Assembly (NCBI RefSeq): GCF_020103755.1
Contig: NZ_JAHSQD010000011.1
Span: forward strand, 1 to 45,550
Length of the DNA: 45,550 bases
Reading direction: 5' to 3'
From: Streptomyces sp. LS1784
Lineage (GTDB): Bacteria > Actinomycetota > Actinomycetes > Streptomycetales > Streptomycetaceae
In this document: positions 1 through 8,689 of the stretch, in pieces
Layout of the letters: each line of letters opens with the position of its first letter
Numbering within the stretch: the stretch's first letter is position 1
Made by a program: the position numbers and the translations under genes
The notes under the pieces: model-generated
What the model was told of the DNA's origin: nothing
What the model saw: only the letters and a program-made list of their open reading frames with translations
Databases searched by the model: none

Positions 1-120
1 TGCCCACGTGTTACTCACCCGTTCGCCACTGATCCACCCCGAAGGGCTTCACCGTTCGACTTGCATGTGTTAAGCACGCCGCCAGCGTTCGTCCTGAGCC
101 AGGATCAAACTCTCCGTGAA
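1..120 (-). rRNA. rrs: 16S ribosomal RNA, 5' end only
   Basis: The complement reads from the conserved AGAGTTTGATCCTGGCTCAG block (complement of 94-113) through the first helices to GTGAGTAACACGTGGGCA at the window edge. By E. coli numbering the A at 113 is about position 8, so the mature 5' end lies near 120. Only about 120 of roughly 1,520 bases are present, and the gene runs off the left edge. The variable helix (GGTGAAGCCCTTCGGGGT, then GGATCAGTGG) is typical of Streptomycetaceae and, from memory, closest to Kitasatospora. The gene is transcribed leftwards. Confidence 0.97.
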
Positions 121-755
121 TGTTTACTCGGCCCCGACATAAAGCAGGGACGGTTCACACCCGCGTTGAGCGGCACGGCAACCACCGGAATAAGGCGGCC
201 CCGCGCACTGCGTCCTCGCTAGTGTTATTTCAAAAGGAATCTCCAACCCCAGTCGCAATGACCGAGGCCGGGGATGTCAACATATCTGGCGTTGACTTTT
301 GGCACGCTGTTGAGTTCTCAAGGAACGGACGCTTCCTTCGGACCGCCTTCCAGCGGGCCCTCCGGGCTTCGTTCTTTCGTGCTTCCAGCTTATCAGATGT
401 TTTCTGCTCCGTTTCCGGGGCTTCGTTCGTCCAACTCGCCGGTGTCTTCCGGGGCTTGACGCCCTGTCCGACATTCCAGACTCTAGCCGACCTCTGCTCC
501 GAAAAGCGAATCCGACCGCAATCCGATAAAACGAGCACGCCGAATAAGCACCGAGCCGCAACACGACAACGCGAAACGACCCGGCCCGAACCGGGAAGTG
601 GTGTTTCAGAGGATTGGCCGCCCCGGGACCGTCCGCGCAAACGCGTGTCCGGTGCTCCCTGCCGAGCGACTGGAAGACAGTACTCCAACTCTGCGCCCGA
701 AACAAATTCCCTGACCAGACCGCGCAGGTGAGCCTCTGCCGGCCCCGACGCCCTC
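121..755 (-). promoter_or_regulatory. rRNA operon leader and promoter region
   Basis: No convincing protein gene lies here; open frames on both strands lack ribosome sites and family resemblance. On the minus strand, 276-330 reads TTGAGAACTCAACAGCGTGC followed by CAAAAGTCAACGCCAG, the conserved actinobacterial pre-16S leader element involved in processing or antitermination. Further upstream there are -10-like hexamers such as TAGAGT at 480-485 and a TGATAA box near 393-398. These fit the multiple tandem promoters known for streptomycete rrn operons, but I could not assign a clear -35 to any of them. The stretch is locally AT-richer than the flanking genes, as expected. Confidence 0.7.
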
Positions 756-784
756 AGCCTCCGCCGGCGCCGCGGGCGGAGGCT
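756..784. terminator. stem-loop between the desaturase gene and the rRNA promoters
   Basis: Perfect 10-bp inverted repeat AGCCTCCGCC / GGCGGAGGCT with a 9-nt loop and no U-tract, as is common in streptomycetes. It lies 130 bp after the desaturase stop, on the path of leftward transcription into the rrn promoter region, so it plausibly ends that transcript. The rest of 785-913 shows nothing I can name. Confidence 0.5.
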
Positions 785-913
785 TCCTGTATCCGGGCGG
801 GTAGAGCCGCAGGTCGCCGAGCTTGAGCCGGCCCGGCGGCACAGAACAGAGCAGAAGAGCCGCACCCACTCCTTCGCCGGGGCCTGGCCGCTGGCCCGGC
901 CGGGGTTCTGAAG

Positions 914-1870
914 TCAGCCCTTGGCTGCGGCCCGCCGGGCGAGGATCGCCGCCTGCCGTTCGTCGAACCGGGCCGCCTGGACGGCCAGAGCGTCGAGCAT
1001 CAGCCCCAGCTCCATCTGGGCCCTGAGCCCGTCCGGCCCCAGTCCGCCGACCTCCATCACCTTGAGGTGGCGCAGGACGGGCAGCAGCACGTCATCGAGG
1101 TGGACGCGGAGGTTGTACACGCCGTCGACGGCGATCCGCGCAGCGGCGCGCTCGAAGCCGGACATGCCGTGGCCCGGCATGCGGAAGTTCGTCACCACCT
1201 CATTGACGGCCTGCATCGCCTGGTCGGGGGCGAGTTCGAACGCGGCCCCGAGGAGGTTCCGGTAGAAGATCATGTGCAGGTTCTCGTCGTTGGCGACCTG
1301 CGCCAGCATCCGGTCGCAGACCGGGTCACCCGAGGCGTGTCCGGTGTTGCGGTGCGAGATGCGGGTGGCCAGCTCCTGGAAGGCGACGTACGCGACCGTG
1401 TGGAGCGGCGAGTGCCGGTTGTCGGAAACGAAGCCGTTCTGCATGTGCGTCATGCGGGCGCGCTCCAGCTCCACCGGGTCGACGGCGCGGGAGGTGATGA
1501 GGTAGTCGCGCAGGACCATCGAGTGCCGGGCCTCTTCGCTGGTCCACTGGTGCACCCAGGTGCCCCAAGCCCCGTCCCGGCCGAACAGGGTCGCGATCTC
1601 GTGGTGGTAGCTGGGCAGGTTGTCCTCCGTCAGCAGGTTCACCACCAGCGAGACCCGGCCCACCTCGGTCAGCGGTGACTGCTCGACCGCCCACGGTTCG
1701 CCGCCGAGCGGCCCGTCGAAGTCCCGACCCCGGCTCCAGGGCACGTACTCGTGGGGCATCCACTCCTTGAAGACCCGCAGGTGGCGGTTGAGCTCGCGCT
1801 CGACCACCTCCTCCAGGGCCTGCAGGAGTCGGGCATCGGTCCACCGGGTGCGGGAGGAGGTGTTGCTCAC
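914..1870 (-). CDS. acyl-ACP desaturase (ferritin-like, DesA type)
   Basis: A 318-aa soluble di-iron enzyme expected to put a double bond into a fatty acyl chain carried on ACP, with a reductase supplying electrons. Two iron-ligand ExxH motifs are visible: EEARH (E113, H116) and DENLH (E196, H199), spaced as in the stearoyl-ACP desaturase family. Other family features are TWVHQWTSEEARH and the C-terminal helical region. The start is GTG at 1870, preceded by a GAGAG site; a longer open frame to 2023 has no support. The gene is divergent from the Old Yellow Enzyme family reductase gene, and a strong palindrome lies 27 bp upstream of the start, so it is probably repressor-controlled. Family call is solid; the exact double-bond position cannot be read. 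Confidence 0.9.
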   Translation of the reverse strand: MSNTSSRTRWTDARLLQALEEVVERELNRHLRVFKEWMPHEYVPWSRGRDFDGPLGGEPWAVEQSPLTEVGRVSLVVNLLTEDNLPSYHHEIATLFGRDGAWGTWVHQWTSEEARHSMVLRDYLITSRAVDPVELERARMTHMQNGFVSDNRHSPLHTVAYVAFQELATRISHRNTGHASGDPVCDRMLAQVANDENLHMIFYRNLLGAAFELAPDQAMQAVNEVVTNFRMPGHGMSGFERAAARIAVDGVYNLRVHLDDVLLPVLRHLKVMEVGGLGPDGLRAQMELGLMLDALAVQAARFDERQAAILARRAAAKG

Positions 1871-1896
1871 GGGTCCAACTCTCGATTGACGAACAA

Positions 1897-1930
1897 ACCT
1901 ACGGTTCCGTAGGTAACGCCACCGTAGGTT
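1897..1930. promoter_or_regulatory. palindromic operator upstream of the desaturase gene
   Basis: ACCTACGG-TT-CCGTAGGT (1897-1914) is an 18-bp palindrome with perfect 8-bp arms. A further half-site, CCGTAGGT, repeats at 1922-1929, 15 bp along. Size and symmetry fit a TetR-type repressor site. It lies just upstream of the desaturase start and within the divergent gap shared with the reductase at 2150. No regulator gene is adjacent, so the factor would be encoded elsewhere. Confidence 0.65.
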
Positions 1931-2149
1931 GACCACACCGGCGGCGTCTGGGGCCCTTCGGCCCCATTCGTCGCAGCCAGGGCGCGTCGGCGTTCGTCGC
2001 CTGCTCGACGGGCCTCGGCTCACGTCGGACAGTGGCGCGGGTCACACCGGGTTTCCCCCGGCCGGCGAAATGCGGAGGCTGCCGAGGTGGTTGGTGCGGG
2101 CAACCGTTTCCGTCCCGGCGCACACCACCGCTACCCGCGAGGAATCCCC

Positions 2150-3277
2150 ATGACCGTCACCGAGCCCTCCACCTCCCGCGCGGCCGAGATCCTGTCCCGG
2201 CCCGTCACGGTCAACGGGCTGACCGTGCCCAACCGCATCGTGATGGCGCCGATGACGCGCAGGTTCTCCCCGGGCGGCGTGCCCGGCGAGGACGTGCGCT
2301 CGTACTACGCCCGCCGCGCCGCCGCAGGCGTCGGCCTGATCGTCACCGAGGGAACGTACGTCGGCCACGAGTCCGCCGGCCAGAGCGACGACATCCCGCG
2401 CTTCCACGGCGAAGAGCAGCTGGCCGGGTGGGCCCGCGTCGCCGAGGACGTCCACGCGGCGGGCGGCACCATCGTGCCGCAGCTCTGGCACATCGGCATG
2501 GTGCGCAAGCAGGGCGACCCGCCGTTCGCCGACGCCCCCGCCCTCGGCCCGTCCGGCATCCGGCTGGACGGCACCGAGGGAACCGGGCAAGCGATGACCC
2601 GGACCGACCTGGACGCCGTCATCGGCGCGTTCGCCGAGGCCGCCGCGGCCGCCGAGCGGATCGGCTTCGACGGCGTCGAGCTGCACGGCGCCCACGGCTA
2701 CCTGCTCGACCAGTTCCTGTGGGCGGGCACCAACCGCCGCACCGACGCCTACGGCGGCGACCCGGTCGCCCGGACGAAGTTCACGGCCGAGCTCGTCGCC
2801 GCGGTGCGCGAGGCCGTCTCCCCCGAGTTCCCGGTGATCTTCCGCTACTCGCAGTGGAAGTCGGAGAACTACGACGCCCGCCTCGCCGAGACCCCCCAGG
2901 AACTGGAGGCGATCCTCGCCCCGCTCGCCGAGGCCGGCGTCGACGCCTTCCACGCCTCGACCCGCCGCTACTGGGTCCCCGAGTTCGACGGCTCGGACCT
3001 CAACCTGGCCGGCTGGACCAGGAAGCTCACCGGCCGCCCCGCCATCACCGTCGGCTCGGTCGGCCTCGACGGTGACTTCGTCCGCGCCTTCATCGGCGAG
3101 GGCGCCCCGGTCCAGGGCATCGACAACCTGCTCGACCGGCTGGAGCGCGACGAGTTCGACCTGGTCGCCGTCGGCCGCGCCCTCCTCCAGGACCCGCAGT
3201 GGGCCGCCAAGGTCCTCTCCGGCCGCTTCACCGACCTGCACCCCTATGAGGCAGCCGCGGTCCGCACCCTGAGCTGA
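2150..3277 (+). CDS. Old Yellow Enzyme family NADH:flavin oxidoreductase
   Basis: A 375-aa FMN-dependent TIM-barrel ene-reductase; the family reduces activated C=C bonds of enones and related electrophiles using NAD(P)H. Visible family signatures are the N-terminal PNRIVMAPMTR strand, VPQLWHIG, the substrate-anion-binding HGAHGYLLDQF histidine region followed by NRRTDAYGG, and the C-terminal phosphate-binding part ending AVGRALLQDPQW. The start is ATG at 2150 with GAGGAA 6 bp upstream. The neighbour is the divergent desaturase, with shared palindromes between. A 10-bp stem-loop follows at 3296. The physiological substrate is unknown. Confidence 0.92.
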   Translation: MTVTEPSTSRAAEILSRPVTVNGLTVPNRIVMAPMTRRFSPGGVPGEDVRSYYARRAAAGVGLIVTEGTYVGHESAGQSDDIPRFHGEEQLAGWARVAEDVHAAGGTIVPQLWHIGMVRKQGDPPFADAPALGPSGIRLDGTEGTGQAMTRTDLDAVIGAFAEAAAAAERIGFDGVELHGAHGYLLDQFLWAGTNRRTDAYGGDPVARTKFTAELVAAVREAVSPEFPVIFRYSQWKSENYDARLAETPQELEAILAPLAEAGVDAFHASTRRYWVPEFDGSDLNLAGWTRKLTGRPAITVGSVGLDGDFVRAFIGEGAPVQGIDNLLDRLERDEFDLVAVGRALLQDPQWAAKVLSGRFTDLHPYEAAAVRTLS

Positions 3278-3295
3278 CCACCACGCCCCGAGGCC

Positions 3296-3320
3296 CCGGC
3301 CGCACGACGAGTGCGGCCGG
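3296..3320. terminator. stem-loop terminator after the reductase gene
   Basis: Perfect CCGGCCGCAC / GTGCGGCCGG 10-bp stem with a 5-nt loop, 18 bp after the stop codon. No U-tract. Confidence 0.7.
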
Positions 3321-3390
3321 AACGGCGGAACGGCCAGGACCGGACGGCGAGCTCCACGGCCTCGGCCGGGCGCAGGTCGACGGTGTCCTT

Positions 3391-3455
3391 GCGCTGCTGC
3401 GTCTCGAAGTCGACGCGGACCAAGCCGAAGCGCTGGTGGTAGCCCTCGGCCCGTC
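3391..3455 (-). pseudogene. remnant of a GH1 beta-glucosidase 3' end
   Basis: The complement translates as AEGYHQRFGLVRVDFETQQR. This aligns with AEGLFSQRFGLVHVDFETQR near the C-terminus of the intact GH1 protein encoded at 17489-18835. DNA similarity covers about 65 bp, and no GH1 sequence remains upstream of it. The rest of 3278-3600 holds only the reductase terminator and the DUF418 gene's leader. Confidence 0.7.
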
Positions 3456-3600
3456 GGGCCGTGCCAGAAGCTCCAGCGGCCGCGTCGTGGGCGGCCCGTG
3501 GTCTCCCGGGTCTGTGACGCAACGGTCATGTTCCGGTAGGGGCGGGCTGATACCGGATTCCTAGCGTGGCGGCTCCTTGATGTCGTTCGAAGGAGTTGCC

Positions 3601-4950
3601 GTGATCACCGAACCGATGGCCGAGAGCGTGCCGGAGGCCGCCCGGCGCAGGGAGCGCACACGGGAGAGGGCGCCGCGCGGGCGCCTCCTGGCGGTCGACG
3701 TGCTTCGGGCCCTGGCAATCTTCGGGATGGTGTGGATGCATTTCGTTCCGACCGGCTGGCTGGAGCCGACGCCGCCGGGGCACGCCTGGCCCGGAGTGCT
3801 GGAGTGGCTGAACGGGTTCCTGGACACTCGCGCCCGCAGCGTCTTCTTCCTGCTGGCGGGCGTCTCGGTCGCACTGATGACCGGTGGCGCCCGGCCGTTC
3901 GACGGGACGGCGATGCGGCGGGCGCGCAGCCGGATCGCCGTACGGGCCGGGGCGCTGCTCCTGCTGGGCCTCGGGCTTGAGCAGGTGTCCGGGAAGGTCA
4001 ACATCATCACCGCCTACACCGGCTGGCTGCTGTTCCTGCTGCCGTGGACGCGGGTGCGGGCACGCCGGCTGTTCGCGGCGGCGGGGGTGTTCGCGATGGC
4101 GGCGCCGGTGTTCCAGATCACCCGGGCGAACTGGGGTCAGAACTGGGGCTTCCTGCCTCCCGTGGGGCCGGGCGCGCCGGAGCTGCCGCAGGGACTGGCG
4201 GTGCTGGTGCACCCGGGCGACTGGCTGGCGGTGTTCCAGTCGTACGTGTTCAACGTGGACACCTTCTACGCGCTGCCGCTGCTCCTGGCGGGCCTGGCGA
4301 TCGGGCGGTTGGACCTGTACGACCGCGCGGTGCGGGTACGGATGGCGATCACCGGTGCGGGGATCGTGGTCGGCGGTTGGCTGGCGTCGTGGCTGGTGCT
4401 CGGACCGCTGGGGCTGGGCGTGGCGATCGACCGGTTCCAGGCCGAGCTGATGGCGCCCCCGCCGATGCCGCCGGTGCCACCGGTCGTCGGGGACGGCACG
4501 CTGCCGGATCTGCCGGCGGCCATGCCCGAGCTGCCTCCGATGCCGAAGGTGCCGTGGGCGGAGCTGTGGGCGATGTCCAAGCCGGGCCCGGGCATCGCGG
4601 AGTACGGCGCGCTGCAGATCGTCTGGATGGTCGGCGTGTCCCTCGCCCTGCTCGGCGGGCTGCTCCTGCTGACCGAACGGGGCCTGTGGCAGCGGGTCTT
4701 GTGGCCGCTGGCCGCGATGGGTGGGATGGCGATGACCTGGTACTTCGTCCAGGACGTGGTCACCAGCCGGTTCCTCGGCCGGGGGCCGGGCGGCTTCGGC
4801 CATGCGCCGCAGTCCCTCGTCCCGTACGCGCTGTTCGCCGCGGCGGCGCTGGTCGGTTCGGTGCTGTGGCGCCGGTTCTTCCGCCGTGGTCCGCTGGAGG
4901 CCCTGGTGCACCGGGTCACTGCGGCGGCGGTGCCGCGCAGCGAGGGCTGA
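3601..4950 (+). CDS. DUF418 family integral membrane protein
   Basis: A 449-aa polytopic protein of the YeiB/DUF418 group. The N-terminal signature RLLAVDVLRALAIFGMVWMHF opens the first membrane segment, as in the acyltransferase-like membrane families. About 8-10 hydrophobic segments follow, and the C-terminus has the family's GPLEALVHRVTA. A proline-rich insertion (roughly residues 285-320, MAPPPMPPVPPVV...) sits between two membrane segments. The start is GTG at 3601 with GAAGGAG 5 bp upstream; an in-frame ATG at 3577 has no such site. The function of DUF418 proteins is not established; transport or acyl transfer has been suggested for relatives. It converges on the lipoprotein gene. Confidence 0.85.
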   Translation: MITEPMAESVPEAARRRERTRERAPRGRLLAVDVLRALAIFGMVWMHFVPTGWLEPTPPGHAWPGVLEWLNGFLDTRARSVFFLLAGVSVALMTGGARPFDGTAMRRARSRIAVRAGALLLLGLGLEQVSGKVNIITAYTGWLLFLLPWTRVRARRLFAAAGVFAMAAPVFQITRANWGQNWGFLPPVGPGAPELPQGLAVLVHPGDWLAVFQSYVFNVDTFYALPLLLAGLAIGRLDLYDRAVRVRMAITGAGIVVGGWLASWLVLGPLGLGVAIDRFQAELMAPPPMPPVPPVVGDGTLPDLPAAMPELPPMPKVPWAELWAMSKPGPGIAEYGALQIVWMVGVSLALLGGLLLLTERGLWQRVLWPLAAMGGMAMTWYFVQDVVTSRFLGRGPGGFGHAPQSLVPYALFAAAALVGSVLWRRFFRRGPLEALVHRVTAAAVPRSEG

Positions 4951-4960
4951 ACCCGGTACA

Positions 4961-4991
4961 GGCCCGGTACGCGTGTTTCGCGTGCCGGGCC
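4961..4991. terminator. bidirectional terminator between convergent genes
   Basis: GGCCCGGTACGCG / CGCGTGCCGGGCC stem with a TGTTT loop; all pair except one G-U wobble. It lies between the stops of the DUF418 gene (4950, plus) and the lipoprotein gene (5009, minus). Confidence 0.75.
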
Positions 4992-5008
4992 CGTCGGCGT
5001 GGTGGTGA

Positions 5009-5488
5009 TCAGTCGGCGCGGTGGAGGTCGCACTGCTGCTGGATGCCGGAGGGGGCGTCGCTGCTGACGATGGTTACCTTCGGCACGGGCCCGGTGGTGG
5101 GGGCGTCCTCGGTGGTGCAGACGAGCTGCTGGATGGCAGTGGTGCTCAGAGACGCAGCAGACCAGGACAGCCGCAGGGTGACGGTGCCGGGGGTGACGGT
5201 GGCTTGGACGCGGCCCGAGGCGGGCAGGTCGCTGTAGAGGCCGGACCGCTGCTCGGCCGGGTCTGGGCCTGCGGCGAGGGCGTCGAGGGTCTGCTGGAGG
5301 TCCTCGCGTTGGGCGTCCGGTCGGATGGTGAGGTGAATGCCGTGCTGGTCGAGGAAGTACAGCCGGGTGCCCGGCTGGACCCCGGTGGCCGGCTGCCCGC
5401 TCCTCACCGGGCCGGTCGTGGAGATCGAGCAGCCGCAGGCCAGCAGCAGCACGGCCGCGGCGGCCAAACAGCGGTGCCAGGTGGTCAT
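5009..5488 (-). CDS. small lipoprotein with GerMN-like domain
   Basis: A 159-aa secreted lipoprotein. The signal peptide ends in a lipobox (LLAC, lipidated Cys at about residue 18; C20 is an alternative), then a Ser/Thr/Gly-rich linker. The remainder (TRLYFLDQHGIHLTIRP, the DLQQTLDALAAGP helix, VTPGTVTLRL, QLVCTTEDAP) resembles the GerMN domain that LpqB carries beside MtrAB. The ATG overlaps the kinase stop by 4 bp, so the gene is translationally coupled to the two-component system. I infer a surface accessory that modulates the sensor kinase, by analogy with the lipoproteins encoded beside MtrAB and CseBC. Confidence 0.75.
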   Translation of the reverse strand: MTTWHRCLAAAAVLLLACGCSISTTGPVRSGQPATGVQPGTRLYFLDQHGIHLTIRPDAQREDLQQTLDALAAGPDPAEQRSGLYSDLPASGRVQATVTPGTVTLRLSWSAASLSTTAIQQLVCTTEDAPTTGPVPKVTIVSSDAPSGIQQQCDLHRAD

Positions 5489-6951
5489 GTGTCCTCCGTG
5501 ACGAGACCGCGGGGCAGGACGAGGGTGAACACCGCACCGCCGGAAGGCGCGTTGGCGGCCTCGATGAGGCCGCCGTGCAGCCGGGCGTTCTCCTGGGCGA
5601 TGGCGAGGCCGAGCCCGCTGCCCTCGGAGCGGGCCCGGGCCTTGTCGGCCTTGTAGAACCGGTCGAAGAGGTGCGGGAGTTCGGCGGGTGGGATGCCCGG
5701 CCCCCGGTCGGCGACGGTGAGCACGAGGTCGTCGTCCGTCCCCCGAAGGCTCAGTCGCACCGGCGGGCGGCCGTGGCGCAAGGCGTTGCCGACGAGGTTG
5801 GCGACGATGACGTCGAAGCGCCGCAGGTCCAGCCGGACGGGCAGTTCGGCGGGCAGGTCGAGGTCGACCCGATCGTTCCAGCCGCGCAGGTCGAGGGTCT
5901 CCCGGACGGCGGTGGCGGCGTCGACGGACTCGGTGCGCAGGGGTGCGGCGCCGGCGTCGAGGCGGGAGATCTCGATGAGGTCGTTGACGAGCCGGGTGAG
6001 GCGGGTGGTCTCGTTGCTGATCATGCGCAGGGCGGTGGCGGTGTCGGCGGGCAGGTGCTCGGCGTCCTCGTCGAGGATGTCGGTGACGGCAAGCATCGCG
6101 GCCAGCGGGGTGCGCAGTTCGTGGGAGACGTCGGCGGCGAAGCGGCGGCCCTGGGACTCGACGGCGCGCAGTTCCTCGATGGTGCCCTGGAGGGTGCGGG
6201 CGGTGTGGTTGAAGGTCTTGGAGAGCTGGGCGAGTTCGTCGTGCCCGGTGACGGTGAGCCGGGTGTCGAGCCGCCCCTGGGCGAGGGCCCGGGCGACGTC
6301 GCCGAGCGCCCGGACCGGCTGCAGGACCTGGCGGGCGGCCAGCAGTGCGAGCCCGGCGGCCAGGATCGCGGCGAACGCCCCAGCTCCGGCCGCCCCGGCG
6401 AGCAGTGCGTTGGCGGCACTCTGTTCGCGGTCGAGCGGGAGGAGGGCGTAGACGGTCAGGCCGGACGGGCCGCCCTTCGCGTACGTGACGGGGACGCCGG
6501 CGGCGAGCCAGGGGTGGTCGTCGGCGGTGAAACGCTGGAACGCGGCGTGGCCGCCGCCGACGGTGGCCGCCAGGGTGGGCGGGACGGCGACGGGCTGGGT
6601 CCACTCCGAGTGCGCGGTGCCGTAGGCGGCCAGGACGCGCCAGTCGCGGAAACCGCCGGTGCCCGACAACTGACCTGCCAACCGGTCGAGTTCGCCCTGG
6701 GTCGGCGGGAACGGCAGGGCTGGGGCGAGGACGTCGACGCGGCGGCGCAGTTCGTCCAGGGTGGTGTCCTGGGTCAGCTCCAGGGTGGAGTTGGTCGCGG
6801 CCCGGTAGGTGAGTGCGGCGGTGGCCAGGGCGCTCAGGGCGGCGACGGCGACGAACGCGACCAGCAGCCGCTGCCGCAGCCCCGCGACCGCGCGGCGCAG
6901 CCGGACCCGTCGGGGCGTGCGGGGGTCGGGGCCGACGGGTGGGGTGGTCAC
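5485..6951 (-). CDS. sensor histidine kinase, AfsQ2-like
   Basis: A 488-aa membrane kinase. The first membrane helix is about residues 29-50, followed by an extracytoplasmic sensor of about 130 residues and a second helix at about 181-205. Then come a HAMP linker (VRALGDVARALAQGRLDTR), HisKA with FAADVSHELRTPL (H277), and HATPase_c with N-box NLVGNALRHG, DRGPGIP and GSGLGLAI. It should autophosphorylate on H277 and pass phosphate to the regulator encoded just upstream. The GTG start overlaps the regulator stop by 4 bp. Order and sequence resemble AfsQ1-AfsQ2, which affect antibiotic production and nitrogen response in Streptomyces coelicolor; orthology is inferred. Confidence 0.92.
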   Translation of the reverse strand: MTTPPVGPDPRTPRRVRLRRAVAGLRQRLLVAFVAVAALSALATAALTYRAATNSTLELTQDTTLDELRRRVDVLAPALPFPPTQGELDRLAGQLSGTGGFRDWRVLAAYGTAHSEWTQPVAVPPTLAATVGGGHAAFQRFTADDHPWLAAGVPVTYAKGGPSGLTVYALLPLDREQSAANALLAGAAGAGAFAAILAAGLALLAARQVLQPVRALGDVARALAQGRLDTRLTVTGHDELAQLSKTFNHTARTLQGTIEELRAVESQGRRFAADVSHELRTPLAAMLAVTDILDEDAEHLPADTATALRMISNETTRLTRLVNDLIEISRLDAGAAPLRTESVDAATAVRETLDLRGWNDRVDLDLPAELPVRLDLRRFDVIVANLVGNALRHGRPPVRLSLRGTDDDLVLTVADRGPGIPPAELPHLFDRFYKADKARARSEGSGLGLAIAQENARLHGGLIEAANAPSGGAVFTLVLPRGLVTEDT

Positions 6952-7628
6952 AGGGGCCCGAAGCGGTAGCCGAAGCCGCGCACCGTCTGGATGTAGCGCG
7001 GCGCGGAGGGGCTGTCCTCGATCTTGGCGCGCAGCCGGTTCACTCCGGCGTCGACCAGGCGGATGTCCTCCTGACGGCCCAGCCCCCAGACGGATTCCAG
7101 GAGTTGCTCGCGGCTGAACACCCGTCCCGGGGCGGCGGCCAGCTCCAGCAGCAGCCGCAGCTCACTGGGTGCCAGTGGCAGCGGGGCGCCGCGCTTGGTG
7201 ACGGTCAGCGCCGCCCGGTCCAGCACCAGGTCGCCGTGGGCCTCCCGTTCCGCCTCCGGGCCGGCGCCGCCCGCGCGGCGCAGCACGGCGCGGATCCGGG
7301 CGTCCAGGACGCGGGATTGCGCGGGCTTGACCACGTAGTCGTCGGCCCCGGCCTCCAGGCCGAGCACGGTGTCCACGTCGTCCCCGAGCGCGGTCAGCAT
7401 GATCACCGGGGTCGGTCCGGCCCGCCGCAGCCGTCGGCACACCTCGAAGCCGTCGATCCCGGGCAGCATCAGGTCCAGCACCACGAGCTCCGGCGGCTCC
7501 TGCCGCGCACGCTCCAGCCCCTCCTCACCAGAGGCGGCGGTGCGCACCGCGTGGCCCTGGCGACGCAGCCCCAGCGCCAACGCCTCGCGTACGGAGTCGT
7601 CGTCCTCGATCAGCAATAGCCGTGCCAT
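6948..7628 (-). CDS. OmpR-family response regulator, AfsQ1-like
   Basis: A 226-aa regulator. The receiver domain has acidic pocket EDDD (residues 8-11), phospho-acceptor D52 in VVLDLMLPG, and K101 in DDYVVKP. The C-terminal winged-helix domain ends IQTVRGFGYRFGPL. The stretch MLPGIDGFEVCRR and GADDYVVKP-Q-RVLDARIRAVLRR closely matches what I recall of AfsQ1. The start is ATG at 7628 (MARLLLIEDDD); an open frame continues further upstream but has no receiver homology. It is first in a three-gene coupled operon with the kinase and lipoprotein genes. Confidence 0.92.
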   Translation of the reverse strand: MARLLLIEDDDSVREALALGLRRQGHAVRTAASGEEGLERARQEPPELVVLDLMLPGIDGFEVCRRLRRAGPTPVIMLTALGDDVDTVLGLEAGADDYVVKPAQSRVLDARIRAVLRRAGGAGPEAEREAHGDLVLDRAALTVTKRGAPLPLAPSELRLLLELAAAPGRVFSREQLLESVWGLGRQEDIRLVDAGVNRLRAKIEDSPSAPRYIQTVRGFGYRFGPL

Positions 7629-7785
7629 GCCAGCCAGTATCCGGTCTCGACCTGCGGAATCGCGCCTGCGGCGTGGGGACAGGGCGGGTTGTTGCGAAAC
7701 GCTCATATGCAGATCACAGGGCCCGCAACCCTGCGGCGGACGGTGGTGGACACCGACACCCGAACCCCTGGCGAGGAGTACCACC

Positions 7786-8631
7786 GTGCGCGACCACCAC
7801 GAGCCGGCCCCGACCGACGAGACCCCGCACAGCCGGTACCCGCGGGCGGACCGGCTGGGCCGGCCGTCCGGACGCCGGAGCACGACACTGGGGCTGGCGC
7901 TGGGGGCGGCGCTGGGGGCGGCGGCCCTGACCCTGCTGGGCGTCGCCGGTGCGGTGAACGGGCCCTCCGTGCCCACCGCCGCGACCGACAGGGTCTCGGC
8001 TCCGGACCCGGGCCTGCCGGCGCCGACGGTGGACATGAGCATCTCCCGTCAGTCCGAGGACCCGGGCAAGACCGTCAACCTGACCATCGACGACGGCCCC
8101 GACCCGCGGTGGACCCCCCGGGTCCTGGACGTCCTCGCCCGCAACGGCGCCAAGGCCGTCTTCTGCATGCTCGGCCCCAACGCCCGGGCCCACCCCGACC
8201 TTGCCAAGCAGGTCGTCGCTGCCGGCCACCGGCTGTGCGACCACAGCGTCAGCCACGACACCGCCATGGACCACAAGGACGTCGCGTACCAGGAGAAGGA
8301 GATCGTCGACGGCCTGCAGATGATCCAGGACGCCACCGACGGCGCCCCCGTCCCGTACTACCGCGCCCCCGGCGGCGCCTTCACCCCCGAGAGCCGCCAG
8401 ATCGCCGCCGCCCACGGCATGCGCCCGCTCGGCTGGAACGCCGACACCCGCGACTTCGAACGCCCCGGCGTCGAGAAGATCGTCGAGACAGCCAAGGCCC
8501 AACTGCGGATCGGCCCGACCGTGCTGTTGCACGACGGCGGCGGCAACCGCGCCCAGACCCTGGAAGCCCTGGAGCAACTCCTGCCGTGGCTCAAGGACAA
8601 CGGCTACACCTTCAGCTTCCCCCGCCGGTGA
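7786..8631 (+). CDS. membrane-anchored polysaccharide deacetylase (NodB domain)
   Basis: A 281-aa protein with one N-terminal membrane anchor (about residues 33-55), an exported linker, and a carbohydrate esterase 4 domain. The metal site is intact: TIDDGP (D102, D103) and HSVSH (H153, H157). RAPGG is motif 3, the WNADTRDF region motif 4 and LLHDGGG motif 5. It probably removes acetyl groups from cell-wall peptidoglycan or another N-acetylated glycan outside the membrane. The start is GTG at 7786 with GAGGAG 7 bp before it. It is divergent from the two-component operon, with 157 bp between starts, so the regulator could control it. Confidence 0.9.
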   Translation: MRDHHEPAPTDETPHSRYPRADRLGRPSGRRSTTLGLALGAALGAAALTLLGVAGAVNGPSVPTAATDRVSAPDPGLPAPTVDMSISRQSEDPGKTVNLTIDDGPDPRWTPRVLDVLARNGAKAVFCMLGPNARAHPDLAKQVVAAGHRLCDHSVSHDTAMDHKDVAYQEKEIVDGLQMIQDATDGAPVPYYRAPGGAFTPESRQIAAAHGMRPLGWNADTRDFERPGVEKIVETAKAQLRIGPTVLLHDGGGNRAQTLEALEQLLPWLKDNGYTFSFPRR

Positions 8632-8689
8632 CCGGTCATCGAGCGTGCTTGTGGCGGCGTCGGGGAGAAAGCCGGATCGTGCGACGCCG

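Noticed and set aside
2042..3529. A 495-codon minus-strand frame opposite the Old Yellow Enzyme gene
   Set aside because: It is a shadow frame; the plus strand carries the reductase with a good start and terminator.
5575..6969. A 464-codon plus-strand frame opposite the histidine kinase gene
   Set aside because: Its Gly/Val/Glu-rich text has no family resemblance, while the minus strand encodes a full histidine kinase.
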